A DNA stretch of 19,907 bases from Nitrospinaceae bacterium. GTDB lineage: Bacteria > Nitrospinota > Nitrospinia > Nitrospinales > VA-1. A model generated the notes under the pieces. It saw only the letters and a program-made list of their open reading frames with translations, searched no databases and was not told where the DNA came from. A program made the position numbers and the translations under genes. The DNA lies in assembly GCA_029937655.1 (NCBI GenBank), contig JAPYPK010000004.1, forward strand, positions 15,713 through 35,619, read 5' to 3'. The first letter of the stretch is position 1. The number at the start of each line of letters is the position of its first letter. Shown here piece after piece: positions 13,580-19,907 of this stretch.

Positions 13580-15076
13580 ATGAATTTTAATATCACTAAG
13601 ATTGTGTTCCCATGGTTTTTTCTTGTGGGTTTTTGCTTTCCTATTTCATTTGATGTTGAAAATAACTCTTATCAATCGATGGGTCGGGCGTGGGCCCTGA
13701 GTTCTGTATCTATGCCATTGACGAGTAACACTTTTGTCGATATTGCAAAACAACATAACCCAGCTGTAGTTAATGTCAGCGTGAAGGCAAAGACACGGAA
13801 GACTAGTGATAGATTTAAGAATCCCGGACATCGAGGACAGAAGGATCAGTTTCGTGACTTCTATGATAAATTTTTCAAACAACAACAACGACCAGGTCAA
13901 GGTAAGCCTCCCCGGAGAGGAGGAACTGGATCAGGATTTATCATTGATGCGGATGGATATATTTTAACTAACAATCATGTCGTTGAAGGAGCTGATGAGA
14001 TTCTCGTTAATCTAGACGACGATAATGAATATACTGCGAAGTTGATCGGTACTGACCCTAAAACTGATATTGCTTTGATCAAAATTAACAGAGAAAACGG
14101 TGACAATACGCCTTTTCCTTATTTGCGTATGGGTGATTCCGATAAATTAGAAGTTGGAGAATGGGTAGTAGCTATTGGTAACCCATTCGGGTTACCCCAT
14201 ACCGTAACAGTAGGCGTTGTTAGTGCCAAGGGTAGAAATATAGGTGCGGGTGCTTACGACGAATTTATCCAAACAGATGCGTCTATTAATCCTGGGAACA
14301 GTGGTGGTCCGTTGATAAACATCAAGGGAGAAGTCATAGGTATCAATACAGCTATTATATCGGGGGGTGGCCCTGGTGGTGGAAATGTTGGAATTGGTTT
14401 TGCCATTCCTGCAAATTTGGTTAAATCAATCTTAACCGATTTGCGCGAAAAAGGAAAAGTTACACGAGGATGGTTGGGTGTGATGATTCAAAAAATCACA
14501 CCAGACTTGGCTAAATCATTTTCACTCAAAGATAATAAAGGTGCTTTGGTAGGAGATGTTATTCCTGAGGGTCCAGCGGCTAAGGCAGGAATACAGCGCG
14601 GGGATGTGATTGTTGAGTTTAATGGTTACAAGGTAAATAATATGGAGCAATTGCCAAAAATAGTAGCGCAAACAACCCCAGATACGGATGTCAATGTTGT
14701 AGTTGTTCGTGACGGGAACTCGGTGACACTCAATGTTCATATTGCAATACTAAAAGATGGTGAACAAAAATTAGCACAAGGAGGCGCTACAGAAGATCCA
14801 TTAGGTATGCAAGGGCAGGACATAACACCTGAATTAGCTCAGAGCTTAGATTTGGGCAGTGAAGAGGGCGTTTTAGTGTCAGATGTTACGGCAGGACAAT
14901 CTGCTGCAGAAGCAGGGATTAAGCGTGGCGATGTTATTACAGAAATTGACCGAAAACCGGTCAAGAATATGTCCGAGTATAAACGTTCACTTGGTGCTAT
15001 TAAAAAAGGACGTACAGTTTTATTTCTTATCAAAAGGGGTGGAACAACCATTTACATAGCAGTTAGGATTAAATGA
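13580..15076 (+). CDS. degP: Do/DegP-type periplasmic serine protease-chaperone (first of a tandem pair)
   Basis: The 498-residue product is an exported HtrA protease that degrades or refolds damaged envelope proteins. A long signal region (about 39 residues) ends at a likely cut after GRAWA. The trypsin-like domain has His133 (LTNNHVV), Asp163 (KTDIALIKI) and Ser241 in GNSGGPL, the complete triad. A linker rich in Gln, Gly, Pro and Arg (about 98-116) sits where the LA loop lies in DegP. Two PDZ domains follow at about 285-385 and 400-495. Length fits DegP/MucD. AAGGAG is 12 bases before the ATG, a rather long spacing; an in-frame CTG sits one codon upstream at 9 bases. A same-type protease follows 82 bases downstream. 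The choice between DegP, DegQ and MucD names is uncertain. Confidence 0.94.
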   Translation: MNFNITKIVFPWFFLVGFCFPISFDVENNSYQSMGRAWALSSVSMPLTSNTFVDIAKQHNPAVVNVSVKAKTRKTSDRFKNPGHRGQKDQFRDFYDKFFKQQQRPGQGKPPRRGGTGSGFIIDADGYILTNNHVVEGADEILVNLDDDNEYTAKLIGTDPKTDIALIKINRENGDNTPFPYLRMGDSDKLEVGEWVVAIGNPFGLPHTVTVGVVSAKGRNIGAGAYDEFIQTDASINPGNSGGPLINIKGEVIGINTAIISGGGPGGGNVGIGFAIPANLVKSILTDLREKGKVTRGWLGVMIQKITPDLAKSFSLKDNKGALVGDVIPEGPAAKAGIQRGDVIVEFNGYKVNNMEQLPKIVAQTTPDTDVNVVVVRDGNSVTLNVHIAILKDGEQKLAQGGATEDPLGMQGQDITPELAQSLDLGSEEGVLVSDVTAGQSAAEAGIKRGDVITEIDRKPVKNMSEYKRSLGAIKKGRTVLFLIKRGGTTIYIAVRIK

Positions 15077-15080
15077 TATT

Positions 15081-15094
15081 GCAGCATTTGCTGC
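15081..15094 (+). repeat. Small hairpin after the first protease stop codon
   Basis: GCAGC (15081-15085) and GCTGC (15090-15094) form a 5-base perfect stem with an ATTT loop, 5 bases after the stop codon. No T run follows. It is the first of two hairpins in the 82-base gap between the proteases. Confidence 0.35.
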
Positions 15095-15119
15095 TAGTTA
15101 AAGAATTGCTTTTCTTCTA

Positions 15120-15143
15120 ACGGCAAGCCTTAAGGCTTGCCGT
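15120..15143 (+). terminator. 24-base perfect palindrome, terminator-like, just before the second protease gene
   Basis: A perfect 24-base palindrome forms a 10-base stem (ACGGCAAGCC with GGCTTGCCGT) and a TTAA loop. TTTTT follows after a 6-base gap, ending 5 bases before the next ATG. The stem is strong, but the T run is set back, so it may be a leaky terminator, an mRNA processing or stability element, or both. The second protease has no space for its own promoter downstream of it. Confidence 0.6.
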
Positions 15144-15158
15144 CTTCAGTTTTTCTCA

Positions 15159-16529
15159 ATGAATTATTCTCAGGTTTTCGTAAAATTACTCATTTTAATC
15201 ATTTTCTTGTTTGGATCTGTTAGTTGGGCGGAAGAGGGTGCCCGCAGAACCCCAATTGTTAAGGCAGTAGAGAAAATAGGGGCCTCTGTTGTTAATATTA
15301 ATACGGAAGAAGCTGTACCCGCAGTACGAAATCCATTTAGAGATTCACGTAATCCATTTTTTGATCAATTTTTCAAAGAATTTTTCCCACGTTTAAATAA
15401 TAACCGCAGGAGTCTTGGATCCGGTGTAATCATTCATCCTGAAGGGTATATTCTCACAAATGAACACGTTGTCGCAAAAGCAACTAGTATTAAAGTAACC
15501 CTTATAGACAAACGTGAATTTGATGCGCGCTTAGTAGGCGCAGATATTAAGTCTGATTTAGCAGTCATTAAAATTAAAACTAAAGAAAACCTGCCTCATG
15601 TCGACTTGGGTCGATCGGATGACTTGATGATTGGGGAAACAGTGATAGCGATCGGAAACCCTTTTGGGCTCCAACATACGGTAACTACAGGAATTATAAG
15701 TGCTCTTCATCGTAGTATTAAGGGGGGCAAAAATCGAGTTTACAGGGGGTTTATTCAGTTGGATGCTTCAATCAACCCTGGGAACAGCGGTGGTCCTCTC
15801 CTCAATATTAACGGCTCGCTAATTGGAATCAACACGGCTATTTTTAAACAAGCCGAAGGAATTGGCTTTGCTATTCCTATCAACAAGGCTAAGCGAATTA
15901 TCAACGACCTTATTCGCTATGGCAAAGTTCGGCGTGGATGGTTAGGCGTATCAGTGCAAGGTATGACTAAGGAAATGCTCCGTTTTTTTCATATTGATAG
16001 AGTAAGAGGTGTGGTTGTCACGCAAATTATGGAAGGAAGTCCTGGCGCACGAGCTGGTTTAAAGCGAGGGGATGTTATTTTGTCTTTAGAGAATAATGAG
16101 GTCAGTGATAAGTCTGACTACAGCGAGCGAGTTTCAACTTACCCAGTAGGGAATATAATTTATATGAAAATATTGCGGGACGGTAAGGAGATGTCTGTTT
16201 CTTTGAAAGTTTCGTTGCTTCCCGAAAGTCGAGTGGTTAACTACGTACAAAATTGGTTGGGGTTTACTGTGAATGAAATTCGACAATCATTAGCGAGAAA
16301 ATATCGTTTGGCAACCAATCAAGGTGTTGTTGTGACAAGCGTGACTCCAAACAGCGTGGGTGGTAAGATAGGGATTCAGTCAGGGGATATCATTCGTCAG
16401 GTCAATCAGGTAAGAATTGAAAATGAAAAAGACTTTAGGGCAGCTATAGTGAAGGCCGCAGGGCGTGACAGTATTCTTATTCTGATTCAAAGAGGGCGGA
16501 ATGGATACTACGTGACGTTGGAACCTTGA
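15159..16529 (+). CDS. degQ: Do/DegQ-type periplasmic serine protease (second of the tandem pair)
   Basis: The 456-residue product is a second HtrA protease. Its signal peptide (about 24 residues, hydrophobic LLILIIFLFGSV, cut after SWA) is clear. The triad is His103 (LTNEHVV), Asp133 (KSDLAVIKI) and Ser210 in GNSGGPL. Two PDZ domains lie at about 265-355 and 365-450. It is shorter than the first copy, mainly because the linker between signal and protease core is small. It shares the domain plan with the first copy but differs clearly in sequence, so it is an old duplication, not a recent copy. The ATG has no ribosome binding site; instead a 24-base palindrome and a T run sit directly before it. 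Expression may depend on readthrough from the first gene. Confidence 0.93.
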   Translation: MNYSQVFVKLLILIIFLFGSVSWAEEGARRTPIVKAVEKIGASVVNINTEEAVPAVRNPFRDSRNPFFDQFFKEFFPRLNNNRRSLGSGVIIHPEGYILTNEHVVAKATSIKVTLIDKREFDARLVGADIKSDLAVIKIKTKENLPHVDLGRSDDLMIGETVIAIGNPFGLQHTVTTGIISALHRSIKGGKNRVYRGFIQLDASINPGNSGGPLLNINGSLIGINTAIFKQAEGIGFAIPINKAKRIINDLIRYGKVRRGWLGVSVQGMTKEMLRFFHIDRVRGVVVTQIMEGSPGARAGLKRGDVILSLENNEVSDKSDYSERVSTYPVGNIIYMKILRDGKEMSVSLKVSLLPESRVVNYVQNWLGFTVNEIRQSLARKYRLATNQGVVVTSVTPNSVGGKIGIQSGDIIRQVNQVRIENEKDFRAAIVKAAGRDSILILIQRGRNGYYVTLEP

Positions 16530-16623
16530 TCTTCCACATAATCAATTGTCTAGGTACAAAGGGAAAGCATACGAGCTATAAACCATCTTGATTTCTAAGA
16601 AATTACTTGTCTGCAATAGAAGT

Positions 16624-16746
16624 TCACTTTTTAGCATACTTCTTATCACGCTTTGAAATTTTTCTCGTTACGTCCGGTGAGTGTTCTAAAACCTGGTGGC
16701 TTAGATGACAAACTCCTTCCAGATAGTAGAAACGCACTAAAATCAT
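16624..16746 (-). CDS. Possible 40-residue small protein antisense to the ligA leader
   Basis: A minus-strand frame starts with ATG at 16744-16746 and ends with TGA at 16624-16626. The predicted peptide begins MILVRFYYLEGVCHLSHQ and ends in a very basic stretch (KISKRDKKYAKK). It has one Cys and three His. No Shine-Dalgarno element precedes the ATG, and an in-frame stop lies four codons upstream. The composition looks more protein-like than the rest of this gap, but a frame this short in AT-rich DNA can arise by chance. I recognise no family. Confidence 0.28.
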   Translation of the reverse strand: MILVRFYYLEGVCHLSHQVLEHSPDVTRKISKRDKKYAKK

Positions 16747-16757
16747 GACTGTTTTTT

Positions 16758-16786
16758 ATGTTAATTTTGTGCAGTGGTCATTTAAT
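16758..16786 (+). promoter_or_regulatory. Candidate promoter for ligA
   Basis: TTTAAT (16781-16786, 5 of 6 to the -10 consensus) follows ATGTTA (16758-16763, 3 of 6 to the -35) with a 17-base spacer. It would start transcription about 25 bases before the ligA ATG. The match is modest, but the position fits a gene that is unlikely to depend on the protease message 289 bases upstream. Confidence 0.3.
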
Positions 16787-16818
16787 TCTTGGTGTAGGTA
16801 GCTCACGAAATAATTGCC

Positions 16819-18825
16819 ATGTTAAAACAGAGCAAAAGACAAATTGAACTTTTGCGTAAGGATATTAGGCAACACGATATTCTTTATTACGTAAATAATA
16901 GCCCCGTGATTTCAGATCGTGAGTACGATTTGCTAATGCGGGAGTTGCAAGATCTAGAAGAAAAATTCCCCGAGTTTGTTTGCAAGGAATCCCCGACTCA
17001 GAGGGTGGGCGGTAAGGTATCTAAAAAATTCAATACCGTGACGCACAACACCCCAATGCTTAGTCTCGATAATACATACAGTGTTGATGAGTTGAGAGAG
17101 TTTCATGCAAGGATTCTTAAAGGCTTGGGAAACTTTGTATTGAAAGACATCGAGTATTTTGTGGAACTTAAATTCGATGGTCTGGCGGTAGTGCTTACTT
17201 ATGAAAATGGAGTTTTTGTTCAAGGAGCGACTAGGGGGGATGGAAAAGAGGGTGAGGATATAACAGCCAATTTGAGGACCATCAAGTCTATCCCGCTCAC
17301 TATCCCAATGGACAAGGAAAAAATTGACTTTTTAGAAGTGCGGGGCGAAGTTTTTATGCCTCGAGAAAGTTTTCGGGAACTCAATAAAGCTAGGGAGAAA
17401 GATGATAAACCGCTATTTGTAAACCCCAGAAATGCCGCCGCAGGGTCATTGCGTTTGTTGGATTCTGTAATTACTGCTTCTCGAAAACTTGATATTTTTG
17501 TTTATGGTATAGGCATGGAGTCTGCTCGCGTCAAGACTCACAGCGGTACTCAGGATATGTTGCAAAGGTTGGGATTTAAGTTAAACGTGAACCGCTACAT
17601 TTGTGGGACATTTGAGGGGGTTCTGCCTTATATAGACAAATGGAGGATTGCAAAAAATAACCTAAAGTATGATGTTGATGGGTTAGTCGTTAAGGTCAAT
17701 TCTTTGGATTTTCAAAAACAATTAGGTGCGACTTCTAAGTTTCCACGATGGGCAGTCGCCTACAAATATGAGGCAGAAAAAGCAGAGACAAAGGTGGAAA
17801 ATATTGTTTGTCAGGTTGGGCGGACGGGGGCGATAACCCCTGTAGCACTCCTCACTCCTGTATTTATTTCTGGTTCAACAGTTAGTCGTGCCACCTTGCA
17901 TAACGAAGATGAAATCCAGCGAAAGGATATACGCGTTGGCGATAGGGTAGTGATAGAAAAATCTGGGGAGATTATTCCAAAAGTAGTTAAGGTGATCCAA
18001 TCGACTAAGGTGAAACGAGGTCCCTCGTTTAAAATGCCTGTTCAGTGCCCAGAATGTAAGGGAGCTTTATTTCGCCCCGAGAAAGAAGCGATATTGCGTT
18101 GTGTCAATTATTGTTGTCCTGCGCAGTTAAAAGAGCGGTTGTTTCATTTTGCATCAAGGAATGCTATGGATATAGACCATCTGGGTTCCTCTATTATTGA
18201 ACAACTTGTAGAAAGTAGTTTGGTTCATAATTTTTCGGATCTTTATAAATTAGATCATTGTAGTTTGGTAAAGCTAGAACGCATGGCTGATAAATCGGCA
18301 AAGAATTTAGTCGAGGCGATACAAAAAAGCAAATCGGCAGGACTGGCGCGTTTGCTTCATGCTTTGGGAGTCCGTCATGTTGGTCAAAGAGCAGGAGTTA
18401 TTTTAGCCAGGCACTTTCACTCCATGTCAAACCTTCAAAATGCAAAGACCCAGGAATTACAGTTTGTTATGGAAGTAGGGGAGACCGTTGCTAAAAGCTT
18501 GGTAGATTTTTTCAGTTTACGCTCTAATAATGAAGAAATAATACGTCTTAGAGAACTTGGTGTGGAAATGAAGGTGATAGGGGAGACTGTAGGTGATGGA
18601 CTCCTTGGGAAGCAGTTTGTTTTGACAGGTTCGTTAGAGTCCTTTACCCGCGATGAGGCAAAAATGAAAATCTCAGCATTGGGTGGTCGAGTTACTTCCA
18701 ACGTGTCAAAAAAAACAGATTACGTTGTTTTGGGAGCAGATGCGGGTTCTAAAGCCGATAAAGCAAAAAAACTTGGGGTAGCAATAATCGACGAGAGGAT
18801 ACTTAATCAAATGTTGAATAAATAA
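16819..18825 (+). CDS. ligA: NAD-dependent DNA ligase LigA
   Basis: LigA seals nicks using NAD+, in replication and repair. The 668-residue product has all family modules. An Ia domain contains YYVNNSPVISDREYDLLM. The adenylation domain has the nucleotidyl-accepting Lys118 in KFDG (118-121) and RGDGKEGEDIT. The OB fold contains QVGRTGAITPVA. The zinc finger uses Cys410, Cys413, Cys428 and Cys432 or Cys433. Helix-hairpin-helix repeats include ALGVRHVGQRAG. A C-terminal BRCT domain (about 595-668) includes FVLTGSL and LGGRVTSNVSKKTDYVV. Length matches E. coli LigA (671). The ATG has no clear ribosome binding site. It is convergent with the helicase gene. The 102 bases between them are T-rich, with only a weak hairpin near 18866. 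Confidence 0.97.
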   Translation: MLKQSKRQIELLRKDIRQHDILYYVNNSPVISDREYDLLMRELQDLEEKFPEFVCKESPTQRVGGKVSKKFNTVTHNTPMLSLDNTYSVDELREFHARILKGLGNFVLKDIEYFVELKFDGLAVVLTYENGVFVQGATRGDGKEGEDITANLRTIKSIPLTIPMDKEKIDFLEVRGEVFMPRESFRELNKAREKDDKPLFVNPRNAAAGSLRLLDSVITASRKLDIFVYGIGMESARVKTHSGTQDMLQRLGFKLNVNRYICGTFEGVLPYIDKWRIAKNNLKYDVDGLVVKVNSLDFQKQLGATSKFPRWAVAYKYEAEKAETKVENIVCQVGRTGAITPVALLTPVFISGSTVSRATLHNEDEIQRKDIRVGDRVVIEKSGEIIPKVVKVIQSTKVKRGPSFKMPVQCPECKGALFRPEKEAILRCVNYCCPAQLKERLFHFASRNAMDIDHLGSSIIEQLVESSLVHNFSDLYKLDHCSLVKLERMADKSAKNLVEAIQKSKSAGLARLLHALGVRHVGQRAGVILARHFHSMSNLQNAKTQELQFVMEVGETVAKSLVDFFSLRSNNEEIIRLRELGVEMKVIGETVGDGLLGKQFVLTGSLESFTRDEAKMKISALGGRVTSNVSKKTDYVVLGADAGSKADKAKKLGVAIIDERILNQMLNK

Positions 18826-18927
18826 AAAGAAAAAATATGGCTAGGTAGAGACTGTTTGTTTTTCTATGCTACTCAAGAGCACGTAAATATTTTTTGTGTT
18901 TTGTTTTATTATTTTTTTTTGAGAATT

Positions 18928-19907
18928 TTAATGGTGTGCTTTTGAGGAGGGACGGCGACTTTGGCTTTTAGAATTACGGCTAGTCCGGCTTTGGTGTGAT
19001 TTTCCAGTGTGGTTACGACTGCCTGTTTTTATTGGAGAGCGTCTTTTGAGAGGTGGAGCACCTTCCTTTGCAGATAAGAATAATTCTTCTTCAGCCCACT
19101 CAACCGGAATTTTATTTTTCAAGTATTGTTCAACACGATCAAGGTGGAACGCATAGTTTTCACAGCATAGCGTAATCGCTGTCCCTTTCGCGCCAGCTCT
19201 TGCGGTACGCCCGATTCGATGAACATAATCCTCGGGGTCTTGGGGAACGTCATAGTTTATGACGTGAGTTATATTATCTACGTGAATTCCCCGTGAAGCT
19301 ACGTCCGTGGCGATTAGAATATTCAGTTTTCCTATTTTGAAATCTTCCAGTACGCTGATACGTTTTTTTTGATGAAGGTCACCGCTGATCAGGGCCGCTA
19401 CGTAGCCATTATGCTTGAGCAGTAATTCCAATCGTTCCGCCCACATTTTTGTATTGCAAAAAATCAGAACTTTTTCCCCGGCTTCTTTTTTCAGGAGACC
19501 GAGCAAGAGATTGAACTTTTCATGTAGGCCTACGTGGTACAGTAGTTGTTTAACCTCGTCGACAACTGCTTTTCCCGGCTCAACCATTACTTTTACCGGG
19601 TTATTCATATGCATATAGGCCAACTCCATGACTTTGTAATTCAGAGTGGCTGAAAATAACATGGATTGCCTTTTGTCGTATGGAGAACAGTTTCTGAACA
19701 AGTACCGTAGATCTAAAATGAACCCCATATCAAACATACGATCTGCTTCATCCACGATCAGTACTTCCAGTTCTTTTAGGCTGAACAGTTTTTGCTTGTA
19801 ATAATCAATAATCCTACCTGGAGTGACGATAAAAATATCCGCTCCGTCTTTAATCTGGTTACGTTGTTTTTCGTAGTCCATTCCTCCATAGATGCATATG
19901 ATGCTTA
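18928..19907 (-). CDS. rhlB: RhlB-like DEAD-box RNA helicase, N-terminus beyond the window
   Basis: The frame is open past the window edge, so the first part (Q motif and Walker A) is missing. What is visible starts at a YGGMDYEKQ segment and includes TPGRIIDYY (motif Ib), VDEADRMFD (motif II, DEAD), SATL (motif III), LIFCNT (motif IV), ATDVASRGI (motif V) and YVHRIGRTARAG (motif VI). GFILDLRYLFRNC, MLFSATLNYKVMELAYMHMNN and the order of the later blocks resemble E. coli RhlB, the helicase of the RNA degradosome, more than DeaD or RhlE. The C-terminal 45 residues are a low-complexity Arg/Ser/Lys/His tail that likely binds RNA. It converges on ligA. The gene name is by similarity; other DEAD-box subgroups remain possible. 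Confidence 0.9.
   Translation of the reverse strand, partial: SIICIYGGMDYEKQRNQIKDGADIFIVTPGRIIDYYKQKLFSLKELEVLIVDEADRMFDMGFILDLRYLFRNCSPYDKRQSMLFSATLNYKVMELAYMHMNNPVKVMVEPGKAVVDEVKQLLYHVGLHEKFNLLLGLLKKEAGEKVLIFCNTKMWAERLELLLKHNGYVAALISGDLHQKKRISVLEDFKIGKLNILIATDVASRGIHVDNITHVINYDVPQDPEDYVHRIGRTARAGAKGTAITLCCENYAFHLDRVEQYLKNKIPVEWAEEELFLSAKEGAPPLKRRSPIKTGSRNHTGKSHQSRTSRNSKSQSRRPSSKAHH

Noticed and set aside
18826..18927. Terminator between the convergent ligA and rhlB-like genes
   Set aside because: The stretch is T-rich, but the only hairpin near 18866 has a very short or mismatched stem.

Overview
This is a chromosomal window from an AT-rich Gram-negative bacterium. The outer-membrane machinery (an LpxC domain, a LolA-like carrier, RseP, two periplasmic HtrA proteases), Hda and an RhlB-like helicase show the envelope type. 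The mixture of proteobacterial-type housekeeping genes with DUF1844, DUF2065 and an OleC-like enzyme fits a lineage near the old Deltaproteobacteria or Nitrospinota. That placement is inference from gene content only. No tRNA, rRNA, IS element, prophage or CRISPR array was seen.

Layout. (1) 1-6908, minus strand: greA, trmB, a response-regulator/AAA+/LpxC fusion, then after a 191-base gap purN, a lolA-like gene, rseP, a short unknown gene and a phosphoenolpyruvate mutase cut by the window edge. (2) 7056-9609, minus strand: a flippase-like membrane protein and a YkgJ-type cysteine-cluster protein, then, as a separate unit behind a good sigma-70 promoter, a small two-helix membrane protein and a DUF1844 protein. 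(3) 9610-10002: a 393-base gap with that promoter, a weak small open frame and nested inverted repeats at the 3' end of oleC. (4) 10003-13138, minus strand: a DUF2065 protein, a lipoprotein, hda and oleC. The first two genes overlap, and hda and oleC are 6 bases apart. (5) 13139-13579: a divergent regulatory region with a promoter facing the proteases and a plus-strand intrinsic terminator. (6) 13580-18825, plus strand: two tandem Do/DegP-type proteases separated by a 24-base perfect palindrome, then ligA. (7) 18928-19907, minus strand: the C-terminal part of an RhlB-like DEAD-box helicase, convergent with ligA.

How it fits together. Much of the window serves envelope building and quality control: LpxC for the first committed step of lipid A synthesis, LolA for lipoprotein carriage, RseP for intramembrane proteolysis and HtrA proteases for periplasmic protein quality. 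The most unusual object is the 668-residue protein at 3743-5749. In it an intact receiver domain and a degenerate sigma-54-type AAA+ module, which lacks GAFTGA and a DNA-binding helix-turn-helix, are joined in one frame to a complete LpxC domain with all its zinc and catalytic residues. This suggests that lipid A synthesis may be under direct phosphorelay or nucleotide control in this organism. Other points of interest are a PEP mutase signature (phosphonate synthesis) at the edge, and an OleC-type beta-lactone synthetase next to the replication regulator Hda without oleA, oleB or oleD in view.
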